Source: Pyrenula massariospora (taxonomy: Eukaryota > Ascomycota > Eurotiomycetes > Pyrenulales > Pyrenulaceae). Taken from it: a DNA stretch of 64,000 bases. Within the stretch, counting starts at the first letter, position 1, and every line of letters begins with the position of its first letter. The DNA lies in contig JAGFMI010000010.1 in assembly GCA_021030905.1 (NCBI GenBank), positions 682,001 to 746,000 of the forward strand, in the 5' to 3' direction. Shown one piece after another: positions 46,734 through 57,320 of this stretch. The translations under genes and the position numbers were made by a program. Under the pieces are notes generated by a model. That model did no database searches. It was not told where the DNA came from and saw only the letters and a program-made list of their open reading frames with translations.

Positions 46734-47891
46734 TCATAGACCCTCGCTTTGTCCTTGAGTTTTAAATGAGGGTTCTTCGAGGATGCTTTCGCTCGTTCGT
46801 GAATGGGCTTGGTTCCAGAGACCCCTCTTCGCGAATTCAGCCACCCCTCTTGCCGGCATGAAAAGAGAATGCTTGTCCAGGATAGGTGGTATCGTCTCCA
46901 TTACACTGCTCAAACTCTGATCCAATATGGAACGGAACATCTTATTTTCGGAGCATTCTCCAAATACAAGAACTTTATCCGGCCGCCGGGAGTGCGGATT
47001 TCTGATGATGAGCTCTCGGAGGCGGTCTTTGACGGCTTCCCAGTAAAATATCTGGTCAGGGTTATCATGCCGAGAATTTAGGCCAAGCTCGAAATCGGTA
47101 ATTCGGCGGTAAGGCGGCTCCCACAGACCGTATGCCGACTTCACGGGACTCAAAGAAACTGTTAATGCCGTCCGTGTAAATAGTACAGCCATCACTGTCT
47201 CATCTGGCATTTTCCGCTGCTCATCTTGACAGAGAGTGACATTGGTGTATTCGCTGCACAATCCAAGGCCATGACCTGCGTAGGCTGAGATGGTTTCGTG
47301 CAAGGAGTTCAACTTCAGGCTAGGTTCAGCAGGATTTAGTTGCAGATATTCTAGAGCATCTTTGTAATCTTCATCGTAAAGAGCAATAAGATTCGGTGTC
47401 GAAATTAGCGCATGGGTGATAGATTGTCCAAGGCGATGTTCCGCAGCAGCACGGAGATACGATGTCATATTGCACAATGCAGCAACGTCATCGGACGCCG
47501 GAAGTCCTTTCGATTTACGCCTATGTCGTTCTCTTTGTCGTGGTCGGTCACGGATTTGCTCGCCGAGATTATTATAGGGAGGAGTCGGGTGAGTTGATGA
47601 CTCTAGAGAGAGTCTCGCAAGAACTTCATGATAGGAGAAATTACTCTCGATCTTCTCTATGGAAACTATTGTACCGTTAGGAAAGCTTAAGGCGACAGTA
47701 CCATATGAAGCGGTAAGATCGAAGCCAACGCCAACGTCCGGCAACTTGCCATCTGTGAGCGCCTCGCTCTCAGGGCTCGGGTCGCGGTCGCTCGGAGGCG
47801 CGACTCGCAAGAATTCGAGAACAATAAAAATGGTGCATAGGAAACAAGCGACAACTGCGAAGGTGGTCCTCAAAGCCATTCCGATAGTCAT
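46734..47891 (-). CDS. Signal-anchored Hsp70-like (ASKHA-fold) protein, intron-less paralogue
   Basis: A single exon of 385 residues. Residues about 8-30 (TTFAVVACFLCTIFIVLEFL) form a signal anchor. VGVGFDLTASYGTVALSF matches the phosphate-1 loop of Hsp70-like ATPases. The sequence then follows the 41373 protein block by block: YHEVLARLSLESS, RDRPRQRERHRRKSKGLPAS, IALYDEDYKDALEYL, SAYAGHGLGLCSEY, KVLVFGECSENKMFRSILDQ, and FMPARGVAEFAKRG. The 41373 gene has introns after YG and within the HPPY segment; this copy has none. The protein lacks an Hsp70 substrate-binding domain. The basic stretch RPRQRERHRRKSKG could be a proteolytic or docking site. I infer a membrane-attached or secreted ATPase-fold protein; whether it binds ATP is not shown. 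Confidence 0.82.
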   Translation of the reverse strand: MTIGMALRTTFAVVACFLCTIFIVLEFLRVAPPSDRDPSPESEALTDGKLPDVGVGFDLTASYGTVALSFPNGTIVSIEKIESNFSYHEVLARLSLESSTHPTPPYNNLGEQIRDRPRQRERHRRKSKGLPASDDVAALCNMTSYLRAAAEHRLGQSITHALISTPNLIALYDEDYKDALEYLQLNPAEPSLKLNSLHETISAYAGHGLGLCSEYTNVTLCQDEQRKMPDETVMAVLFTRTALTVSLSPVKSAYGLWEPPYRRITDFELGLNSRHDNPDQIFYWEAVKDRLRELIIRNPHSRRPDKVLVFGECSENKMFRSILDQSLSSVMETIPPILDKHSLFMPARGVAEFAKRGLWNQAHSRTSESILEEPSFKTQGQSEGL

Positions 47892-49348
47892 GAGTCCCTA
47901 TGACTCACGTCCGTAAGACTACTACGGGCAGCTTTTGTTTAGTCGTCGACTGTTGAGGATATCGCGCACCTTGTCGTCGGACAGGCAGTCGTAAACAGCT
48001 GCAAAAGCCTCTTTCTATCAGAGCCAACCTCGAACAATTCTCAGCCAACTGTCTCAGCAGCTTAGTAAAACAGAAATTCCAAATAATCATCTTCTTACCT
48101 TACCCTTGTCGAGAAAAGCCTACTTAGAGGAGATTCAGAGTCGTTTTCTCCAACGAATTGCGGTTGCTCGCGAGCCCTCCACAGTTCGTTTGTTTTACTA
48201 CGGTGCGGTACCAATAGACAGTTCCAGGCTCAGATGGTAGGTAGAGACAGCGAGTACGCGGTAGGATTTCTCTAGGAGCTTCGATTCTGGTGCGACAGAT
48301 GGCCAAATAGGAATCTCGATGGATTACCAACGTTGTTGGATTCTTACGGTTCAGCCCATTATCTTGCTTAGGCGTTTTCCGGCTCCGCCATGGGGGCCAG
48401 CTCTAACCAACGAGAAGCCACAATCTGCCTCCAACTTTTGCATTACGCCCTACCTAAAATACTTCAATCCCCAAAAAGACTCTTACACTCTTGAAAGTGA
48501 GTAGTTCCCTCTTACCCATGCCAGAGACTACTATAGCATGCTACAGCACAATTTTCCCGGTCAACTTTTTCTTACGGCCTAGTATTGTTGCAATCTCAAT
48601 TTCATCCCCAAGCTACATGCCAACTACCCTCAGACCAGTGAACTCATTTTAGTCAAGTCTACTGCATGTCGATGTACGCTATTCTTTGAGAAGAGATAAA
48701 AATACTTTATTTGTTATATTTGGTAGCTTTAGGCGGCAAGGCTATGGCTATGCTCAGAGAAATCTCCTACCCAAACTTCGGTGAACGTCACTCCCCTAAC
48801 TTTGATCAATCGCTGGCGAGCCTTATGATTACTTGAACACATTCCCAAAGGGTGGGATGCACGACCTTGGTTGTTGATTTTGGAGAAGTACAGCCTATAC
48901 TAGCAGAGGCCTATAGAATCTTTCAAGCAAGATCTCTCGAAGACCAACATAAGGCCGCACATATCAGCTTACCACCAACAGCTTTGCCCTCCTGTGACTT
49001 CGATGCGCCGATCAGAATTTAATATTCTCTCTCTCATATAGACCAAAGACATAAATCAACTCAACTCTACATCCTCAGCCTCAATGTCCCCTGATTGATT
49101 CTAATTTATTGGGCTCCAGGTTGCAGTTTACTGTTCTACGATGTTGGTTTTATCAATCGAACCAAGCAAGGCAGAATTCCCTCTCCGTATGATCTTACAT
49201 ATACCTATCAGTACTCCTATCGTTCTTCATGTGTGAATTTGACGGCGAGATAAATCTTAGACAGTATATCTCTTGGTAACGGTTTCCTAAACTCAAGTTT
49301 TTATTTTCTTACAAGAGCCCGTTCGAAAAGTATAATCCCGACCAAACC
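47892..49348. other. Intergenic, no gene recognised
   Basis: Divergent upstream regions of the Hsp70-like gene (complement) and of the SGNH gene at 49349 (+). Short open frames only; no protein character. Confidence 0.45.
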
Positions 49349-50688
49349 ATGCCTGATCTTAAATCGATCGCTCTCTTACTCCTCTTCTCAATCTCGACCA
49401 GCGCGAATCCTCTTATGTGTATCCGTGATCTTGCCAAGTCAGGGAAACGTGCATGTTCATGCGGTGGTGACTGCACACCCGGAGAAACTGCACATACACA
49501 AGATCCTGCAACAGCGCTCGCACCTCCTACACAAATTCCGTACTGTGAAATAGGAGACTCTTGGGCATCTGGGGTCGCCTGGTCAACCCTTTTTGGCTTC
49601 AACAATGCCTATGATGACAACAAGGATCAATGCTTGCGTATTAATCATGCTTCATCGGTTCAGCTTGAGAGTGACAATACCTGGTACGATAACCAACACA
49701 TACCCTATAATGAATTTAAAGCTTGCTCGGGTTCGCGACTCGGTGACATGAGGCCTCAGATGGATACTTGTGACAGCCCCCGCTTTGCTGTCATGACTTG
49801 TGGCGGAAACAATGCTGGTGTACGTTTATTTCTTAATAATTTCATGAAAATTCTTCAGCGACGGCCATGAGTGACAACTAGTGATGCGTAACCCATACTT
49901 ACATTACAACAGTTCTTTGATATCGCTACAAATTGCATCTACCAGCAAGATTCAAAAGATTATGGTCCTGAATTCAAAGATGATCCCGATCTAAAGAATT
50001 GCAAAGGCGAATGCTGTAAAGCTATCAAACGTAGCCAAGACTACATCACAGATCAGACATGGTCAGTTGATCATCTTCCTTACGATGCATGGAGGACCAT
50101 TCAAGATGTTATCGAGAGCCCGGCCGCGAACAAAATTGATAAATTCAAAGTATACGTAACGGGTTACGCCAAGGTACAATGTCCTATCGAATCAAGACTC
50201 TTAGAGTAAAATAGCTAACCTTACGTTCTCATCAGTTCTGGAAAACTGACGAGGGTAGTGAATGGTGCAACGATGAAAGTTTTGGGGCTTACCCAAATCG
50301 CCAGCCTAAACTTAGTCTCGAGCTCCGTAATGCCATGAATGATCTGGTCCAAAAGATCAATGATCTATATGCGGACACCATTTCCAAGAAATTCGATAAA
50401 AACAAAGTCGGCTTCATCAACTTTGATGAGAGATTTAACTACCACCGTTTCTGCGAGGAGGGAATGAGTCACACAGACCAATACTACAATGACGATGTCT
50501 ATTTTTGGAATCTTAGCCCTCCTTTCCTGACCCCGGAGGAGGAATTTGGGCCGTTGAGCAGTGGAAAGGGTAACTTAAACGACGGCTGGCGGATGCGCCC
50601 TTTTCATCCGAAGGAAGGAGGGCATACGATGATCAAAGATGGGGTGATTCAGGCTCTCAGGGATGATAAGGTGGAGGGTGTAAAATGA
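49349..50688 (+). CDS. Secreted SGNH/GDSL-type hydrolase, 3-exon paralogue
   Basis: Exons 49349-49819, 49913-50173 and 50236-50688 join in phase 0 to 394 residues; introns are 93 and 62 nt. A signal peptide (SIALLLLFSISTSA) is followed by a short Cys-containing pro-like region. SGNH blocks: CEIGDSWASGV with candidate nucleophile Ser71, KACSGSRLG, MTCGGNNAG split by intron 1 (the Asp of the usual GGND is Asn here) and MRPFHPKEGGHTMI with the block V His. It is a full-length homologue of the complement gene ending at 38629. Extra Cys pairs (NCKGECCKAI) suggest disulfides in the secreted protein. Both introns lie where the paralogue is continuous: after the GGNNAG block and after VTGYAK. Predicted role: extracellular esterase or lipase-like hydrolase. 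Confidence 0.88.
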
Positions 50689-51761
50689 TAAACGGCATTC
50701 CATTCATTTCCGACAGTGAGCTTCTGTCCTACCTAGCGAACTGGAATTTTCAAGTGATCGTTTGACAGAGATCTAGCCTTCTACTTCTTAATAAACATGG
50801 TTCGAGCATAGTAGGCGCATTTCTATTTAGTCTTCACACTTTCATCTTCTCTTGTCCTTCTCTGCTGATAGCATGTACCTAATGTTTTGGAACCCACTTC
50901 CATAACAATTACCTCTAAATACAACAAAATATTTGATTTTAAGCTACACGATAACTTCAGTGGAGAAGTCCTCCACTGGCTGTAAACGTCGTACCTTTCC
51001 TTCTTGATGATTAAGCATGCATTACCTTTTCATGATTTAGAGAGGAGGTTATTATCCATCAGACCAAGCTGCGGCAGCTTTTGCCTGAGCTACTTGCAAA
51101 GAAGCTTGATATGAGACTGACAGTGCTCGAGCACACAGGGAGAGACCAGGTTTCGGCACCTTTGTGTCTCCGAAGGGATCATTTTGGCTCCCCTGACCCG
51201 ATTACAACTACCATCGGAGTTTTTTCACGATCTTCAAGATGATCGTAGTCGACTAGTAGCGTACATTTCATCTAGACTTATCAGGGAGCTTCAGTTGGTG
51301 CACGATGATTGGGATGCTATCTGGATGTAGAGATTGGCTTCTCTATACAGTCACGTATCTGGAATTGTATCTGAACACCTTCCCATAACAGGTTCATCGA
51401 GCTCTAAGACCTTAGTAATTGGAAGCTGAAGTATATCACCAACGGGCATGGCACCGAAATTCTATGGAGAATCTTTAAAATAATTAACATAATTTTCACT
51501 TTGAGATATAAACGCCAAAGCAAAGAGTTGCTTTTAAGCTGGGTTGTAAATTTGTCTGCATAAAGAAACATCTTAAGCCCCTGATTTTCAAATGGCCGCC
51601 CTCAAGATGTTGCATCTACACTTGACACATCCCGAGATGGGTTTTAGTAGCTCAAGCTTGCAAGACATCCGAATCCAATCGTTTGCAAGGATCCTTCTGA
51701 GACCTTTCTGGTCTTCTCGGATTACGTATATTCCTGTTCTGGGACTCGGGCTCCCCTCTTA
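50689..51761. other. Intergenic, no gene recognised
   Basis: Convergent 3' flanks of the SGNH gene and the DUF6594 gene. The open frame at 51592-51879 is the shadow of the last DUF6594 exon. Confidence 0.5.
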
Positions 51762-52828
51762 TCATTTGCTGGGTCCCAATGCGCTCCCGACGTATACAAC
51801 TTGGATCGCTACAAAAGCTGCGGTCGCAGCAAAGACTTCTGATCTTTTGGCTTCGGTGGCAAGTACTATTAGACCCTGAAAAGCCAGTGAGAAGATCACA
51901 ATAATTATTAGCCTAGCGTTAGCATTGCTGACGAAATGAAGTGTGATAACGGGTATGAGAATGAGAGTTGTTGCCACAAAGCTGGAGATCTGGTCGGCTA
52001 TGGATCGAAACACTCTGTTATTACCCATAGAACTGAAGATGTTCTTCCCGGATTCATCCTTAGGTCCGAAGTTACGTTCCTAAATGATGGAACTATTAGC
52101 TCTCTCGATCGCCATGGCAAATAGGAAACCACTAATGTAGCGTCTTACCGGCATAAGGCCGGTCGGGAGGTGCCGAATTATCGGCCAAAGCAAATCGAGC
52201 ATCCATTGGGTAATCGTCCTCTCTGCATTCCCTACTGGTGAAAGACTAATGAAGTCGTCGGGGCTACGCCCCCCATCTTCAACGCGTAACCATGTCATGG
52301 AGCCAGGCCCCCGAAGCGCATTTGCCCCTCCTTTAGGATGTTCAAGCCAGTATTGAAGGTAGGACATATGTGAACGACTTGGCGATGGCTGAGCCACAAG
52401 TTCAATCTGATCGGACAGTGCTTGATCTAGTACAATCCTTTATTCTCAGTCATGATCTTTGCCTGACCGTAGAGGAGATAAAAGTCTCCAGAGCAGCAAA
52501 ATAATGACACCTTAGAATTTTGCTTACTATACTCGGTCAGCTTGATCCTCAGCTCATAGAGAAGCTTCTTTTCCGGACTGTCGCTCCCTAAATCTTTCAG
52601 AGCTGACCAATCATAGCACAGCCGTTTCCGCTTCTCATCTGAGGATTTGTTGTTGATATATCCCAGGTCTTCCAAGCGCTCTTCTAGCTCTGATATCTCT
52701 GCTTGCCTATACAGTAGGCACAGATTGTTTGCCGAGCAAAAACGCGGGAAAATCGCGAGGTTACTATCCCATTCCATCAAGTCAGCTAATTGCTGGTAAC
52801 CGCACTTCTGTTCTATACTAGTAGCCAT
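51762..52828 (-). CDS. DUF6594 family membrane protein (3 exons)
   Basis: Exons on the complement 52828-52528, 52426-52149 and 52079-51762 give 298 residues; introns are 101 and 69 nt with in-frame junctions. The N-terminal block GYQQLADLMEWDSNLAIFPRF, the helical NNLCLLYRQAEISELEERLE, the KLTEYNQALSDQIELV segment formed across intron 1, and SYLQYWLEHPKGG are the marks of DUF6594 (PF20237). The C-terminus has three hydrophobic segments: FVATTLILIPVITLHFV, LIIIVIFSLAFQGLIVLA and AATAAFVAIQVVYVGSAL. The family is large in Pezizomycotina and functionally uncharacterised; some members sit near incompatibility-type genes. Length and segment order are normal. The start ATG at 52828 is the first in frame. 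Confidence 0.88.
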
Positions 52829-53235
52829 ATTATTCCTAGAGTGCGTCAAATAAGATGATTCTAATGTTCCTAAAATTAGTTGATTGAGACAAATTTAACC
52901 TCAACTTTATAACGGAACAGCTGATTGTAAGGGAGAGGTGCTAGAGTAATAGGTGGAGTACTAAGTACAGGCGCAGGCGCAGGCGCAGGAGGGTTACCCC
53001 GCGATTCCAGGCCACAGGCGATATTAATTAATCAGGGCTAGGGTAACGGATGGTTCTGTGACAGATTTCCCGCTGTGTGGCTAGCCAATCACTCTCGTGC
53101 AGTCTGTGGCTATGTACAGATTGCCAACCTGCTTTAGGCTCTCTGCAGTTTCTCGACTCTCCATTTGCAAAAATTGCGCTTTGCACACCATCGACTTATC
53201 TACAACCCCTAAACACCATACTTGTGACAAGCAGA

Positions 53236-53600
53236 ATGTCGCATGTGATTCATATGGATCAGAAACAACAGAGTAAGTACCGCTCACTATATTATACGCT
53301 ACCAGGCTAACTCGCCTCCAAGAGCAGCACGAGGAGGAGATCAAGAGAGGGCGCAAGGAGCAGCAGAACGCCAATCAATTACGGCGAGAAGAGATGCGAA
53401 AAGAGGCAGAGCAAGATCATGAACAGAGATACTCCCAAGCGTTACATAAACCTGAAAGTAAGGAGGGGCCGAACTAGAAGTATTATTCGTTACAGAGCCG
53501 TCCAGGCTAGCATGGGTAGGAGATGCAGCAAGAGCAATACAGCTTCGAAGACCTGTACGACGACGTTAAGGACAATCAAGATGATAGTTAAGCAGTTACT
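53236..53600 (+). pseudogene. Possible small coiled-coil gene or remnant
   Basis: Starting at the ATG in ACAGAATGTCGCATG, a short exon (MSHVIHMDQKQQ) has a GTAAGT donor. With a GCTAACTCG branch site and an AAG acceptor at about 53324 it continues in frame as a strongly charged helix (KQHEEEIKRGRKEQQ; LRREEMRKEAEQDHEQRY), followed by a stop. Another frame-consistent stretch (QQEQYSFEDLYDDVKDNQ) follows, but no clean intron joins it. It could be a small gene with a missed exon or the decayed end of a larger one. Confidence is low because charged low-complexity sequence can arise by chance. Confidence 0.3.
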
Positions 53601-53849
53601 TGGGCACGGACCCGTGATGATCTAGACTTGACAAAGATGATATAATATAACAATACTTCAGAAGAGTACGACTGATCGACATGAGGATGAGCGGCAGCGC
53701 TACCAGTAGCCTACGTACGAAGATGTTACTGCGCATATACTTTACAGGTCGATGCAGACTGATGTTAATTTGATACCACACTGTGCCGACACTATGCGAC
53801 ATCCTTTCAATAACTATTTTACAATCTTTGTCAGTAAAACCGTGACCAA

Positions 53850-54750
53850 TCCCGCGTAATTTTATTTGTATAGAGTATTTAAAGCGTCTATATTTTTCAA
53901 ATTTTAATTAGATAAACATTTATATTAAAATATAATATTTTATTTTTTAAAAATTATATATAAATATTATTATTTTAACTATAATTAATTGTAATAAATA
54001 TAAACTAATAATAACCATGAAATAAATTTTTAAAATTATTAAACTTGCTAACTAGTACTAGTAGCTATATATAAAATAATCTTTCTACTATATATATTTA
54101 AAGCTAGCATTAAAAAAAACCCGTTAAAGTAAAAAATTAATTAATTTTGCACGGCCCCGTACAGCTCTATAATCGTTAGGAAGAGTCTGTTACTTTTTAC
54201 TGACGAGTGAAATTCGTGCTTCTCGGGCCGTTGGAGATGACTAGTTAGTATTTTGCACGCCTTGCATCTTGGAATATAAAAGATATAAACACGAATAAGC
54301 TAGAAAATCGCCACTCTTCCGTAGAGGGCACAGACTCAGCCTGGGCCGACCCAGGCTTAGCCGGAAATATGAGCCTAGGGTCAAGCCCGTGGCCAATCTC
54401 GGCTTGATAAGTAGGATTAGCATGCACAAATTATTTAATGTAGTTATTTTAATCCTAATCCGATTTCAATAAAGAATTCATTATTGATAATACATTTGTT
54501 TCGTCAAATTACTTATATATCTCAATCCTAAAATACTACTGAGTTTCATTCTCATTGTAGATACTAGTAATTTTAAAGATTAATTTTAGTATTTAGTGTT
54601 AGTACTATTTCGTACTACATATTATACAAAAATACTACTAATATTTAAATTATACTTACTAAACGTATTCTTTATGCTAAATCGTATAAATTGTATTAAT
54701 TTTGTGTTAGCAAGTTTGACACACCAGCGAGTTCAACCACTTTCTCCACT
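53850..54750. other. AT-rich block, probable decayed fossil or AT isochore
   Basis: Two very AT-rich stretches (about 53865-54140 and 54420-54720), rich in TA/AT steps and nearly free of CG, flank a short segment of ordinary composition (54150-54420). No open frame survives. Such composition in ascomycetes is typical of repeat-induced point mutation acting on an old repeat, so this is best read as a fossil of unknown family, clearly broken and old. No terminal repeats were recognised. Confidence 0.45.
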
Positions 54751-55970
54751 CGAGTGAAAAGTGTAGTAACTTCAATTCTTTGCCTTACTAGAAGTTCCGC
54801 TTTGCGTTGTGGTTCTCGATTCGCCAGCGTCTTCGGCTCCGCTGCTAGCGGTCATACTATAGGAGCCAAGGGGGCTTCCAGAGCAATACAAGCGAGCTAA
54901 TGATCTCCCAGCGAGAATCTCAATTTTTTGGTCGAGCTCCTTAGTAGTTGTGAGCAACTACTATTGAAGACTTCACGACTAAATGAGCCGTTGAGCCGGC
55001 GGCGCCGCTGCGCAATTACGGCATGGGATCGCTGGCTGCAACGGAATCGCGGAACTGGATCCGGATGAAATTGCAGGCAGACGCGACTATGCTAGAGATT
55101 GTGAAAGTTACTTTGTTGACAGCGCTTTGCGAGAAAATTTCATCGAAGATGCAGCCATCGGCACAGGAGACACCGCTTCCGCCATATCTTTGAATCACAT
55201 CTATCACAACAATGAAGAGAAGTGCTCTATTCTCAATGCTTTCGCGAAAGCTGGAGAGCAGTAAAAAAGTCTCCGAGCTTCATAAATATTGATCTCTTGA
55301 AAGTGACAGAAAAACCGTACTTTGAATCCTCAATTTAAACCCATTGAAACCACCCACCGAGATATAAGTCTAATGTAAGCTTTAAGATCCGCTCTAGCTG
55401 ACAGGATACGGCCACTTGACTTATAACGTGTATATCATTTTGTGGAGGCTTTGACACGCTCTAAAATGTAGAGGGGAGAGCATCGGACCTAGACTACCAG
55501 CACCGGCTAACATGGCTCAGATACAGCGTTGGGGCACTGAATACCCCGTCAGTGACCATGCTGCGCTGGACCCTAGCTTTACTGAGGCGTCTGCTGTGTC
55601 AAAGAAGCTTATTTCATTGGAGCACTTGTAGGGCAAGAGGTTTCTCCAAGCACCATTGGCACAGCGGACTACCTAGAAAATTCTTTGGAAACCGATTCCG
55701 GTGTCTCGGGGGAGCACTCCGCCCACTCACCAGCCCGGCTCCGGCGGATGTTGGCCGAGGTCTCGACGGCTATCAGTGAGGAATCGCACGATGGAGGTGT
55801 AAACACAACGGACGAATGCTCTCTAGCAAAAATGATGGTCGTGTGTCTAGCTCACAGGTGAGTCAATATTCTAAATTTTTCAGTACACTTTTTTGTCTTT
55901 AGCTGTTTACATTCTTTGCGAGTAAAGACTACATCTTGTGACTTTTAGCGTATGACCTTTGTCGAGAGCA

Positions 55971-57320
55971 ATGAATGCAACATTCACGGTTCTAGTACTC
56001 ATGCTCATCTTGCGGGTAGTCTGTCAGGATATATACACCTACTGGATACATACGTCCTGCGAGGTCTACGGTTCTCAATTTCAGGACATCCTCGACGACG
56101 CCATTAGATGGGTAGAGAGCGCGTCCGAACGATTGGCATCCACCGAACCTCAGCAGATCGATTTCTTTGAACATGTTTTTGACGTAGAAGGACGTGATCC
56201 CCGCTTCCGTGAGCATGTCGAGAAGCTTAAACGTAAGTAATACTCAGTCGCCCCAATTGTTCGCTCTGGCCGTCTGAGGGATTCTAGGGATTTTTGGTCA
56301 TTTTGACTACGGCCCTGGCCTGGGTGGACTGATCCCCGAGCGCGATCGGAATCGAGCCAACTACCGGTTTTATTGTGACAACGACCGGCAAGACCCAACC
56401 CCGGATAGCTTTACCAGATGGAAACTTCAAGAGGACCGTCCACGATGTGCTGGGTGCCTCCCAATCCCTTACAAACCGATGCGTCGTCGTCCTCCGTATG
56501 CCCAAGCCTCGGATCGCGAGCGGCGACGCGGACAATATCAGATCTGGGAGGATCGTGATAATGGTATCTTGATGGGTGCTACGAGTGGTTGCCAGCAACC
56601 CAATGTGGTAGCCCAATCATACACGATGACAACGCGTGAGCTGTCGATAGGCCAACCTGACGTGAGAGCCACAATCACGGTCCGTCATCCGCACTCTATT
56701 TCTCCAATTTCGCTGATTGAATATTGTTTGATGTCAGTTGTGTGACTCTGTTTTCAACCCAGAGCACGAGCCCATCGACACACTCACGCAATTCCAGAGG
56801 ATTGATTTCTCAAGGCTGAACCGGGTAGGTCCTGGTGGTGGAGCAGGTATTGATAACTTTCGGACTCTAAATTCCTTTATTGTCTTGCACGAGGTTTGCT
56901 ATCTACTACTGCCACGTCTGCACGATCTCCCACACTGACATCTTTTAGATATTTGGTCTGCCGCCTTGGAATCGTAAGTTTCATATTGTGTACCACGCTG
57001 AACAACAACATCTCAAGCGACATCCTTATCAGGGCACTCTCTCAACACCACTGGCACTTGTTTCTTTCCTCTTTGCTGAGCCTCCCATACTGACGGACAG
57101 AAAAACAGTTAAAAATGAAGATGACGGTGTTTACCCTTATGAGCCGGCTCGTGGTTGGCGTAATATACTGGGTCTTAACGCCAATACAAAATTCAATAAC
57201 ATAGAGAATTATGTTTTCTTTTGCCTGTTATCTCGTCTCGGAGATCTCGGTTGGCGGTTAGGCCCGGAACCTGTCGATGTAACCTATGGGATTTTGCGGC
57301 GAACTTCACAGCTCAGATAG
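55971..57320 (+). CDS. Secreted protein, 5-exon member of the local HExxH-like family (degenerate site)
   Basis: Exons 55971-56232, 56288-56679, 56738-56893, 56949-56973 and 57109-57320 give 348 residues; introns are 55, 58, 55 and 135 nt. A signal peptide (FTVLVLMLILRVVCQ) precedes IYTYWIHTSC. Later blocks are ANYRFYCDND, ATSGCQQP, ATITLCDS, VLHEIFGLPPWN and NYVFFCLLSRLGDLGWRL. The HExxH-like block spans intron 3, as in the complement gene ending at 27359. Here the last position is Gly (HEIFG, residues 269-273), so one predicted zinc ligand is missing. Introns 2, 3 and 4 match that paralogue in site and phase, and exon 4 is 25 nt in both. The last junction rests on frame and paralogue length: acceptor 57108 is the only nearby AG that keeps frame. 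The substrate is unknown. Confidence 0.8.

Larger units (their letters stand above)
52829..55970. other. 3.1-kb gene-poor interval around an AT-rich block
   Basis: Apart from the AT-rich block (separate entry) it holds a short GCAGGC repeat at about 52971-52990 and three weak coding traces. At 53236-53450 (+) a spliced reading gives a Glu/Lys/Arg/Gln-rich helix. At 55290-55016 (complement) there is an open stretch with no ATG. At 55511-55860 (+) a protein-like sequence starting MAQIQRWGTEYPVSDHAALD changes frame near 55600. None forms a complete gene model. Confidence 0.4.

Noticed and set aside
52970-52991. GCAGGC repeat as a CRISPR-like or satellite array
   Set aside because: Only about four perfect 6-bp units with no spacers; a simple microsatellite in a eukaryotic genome.
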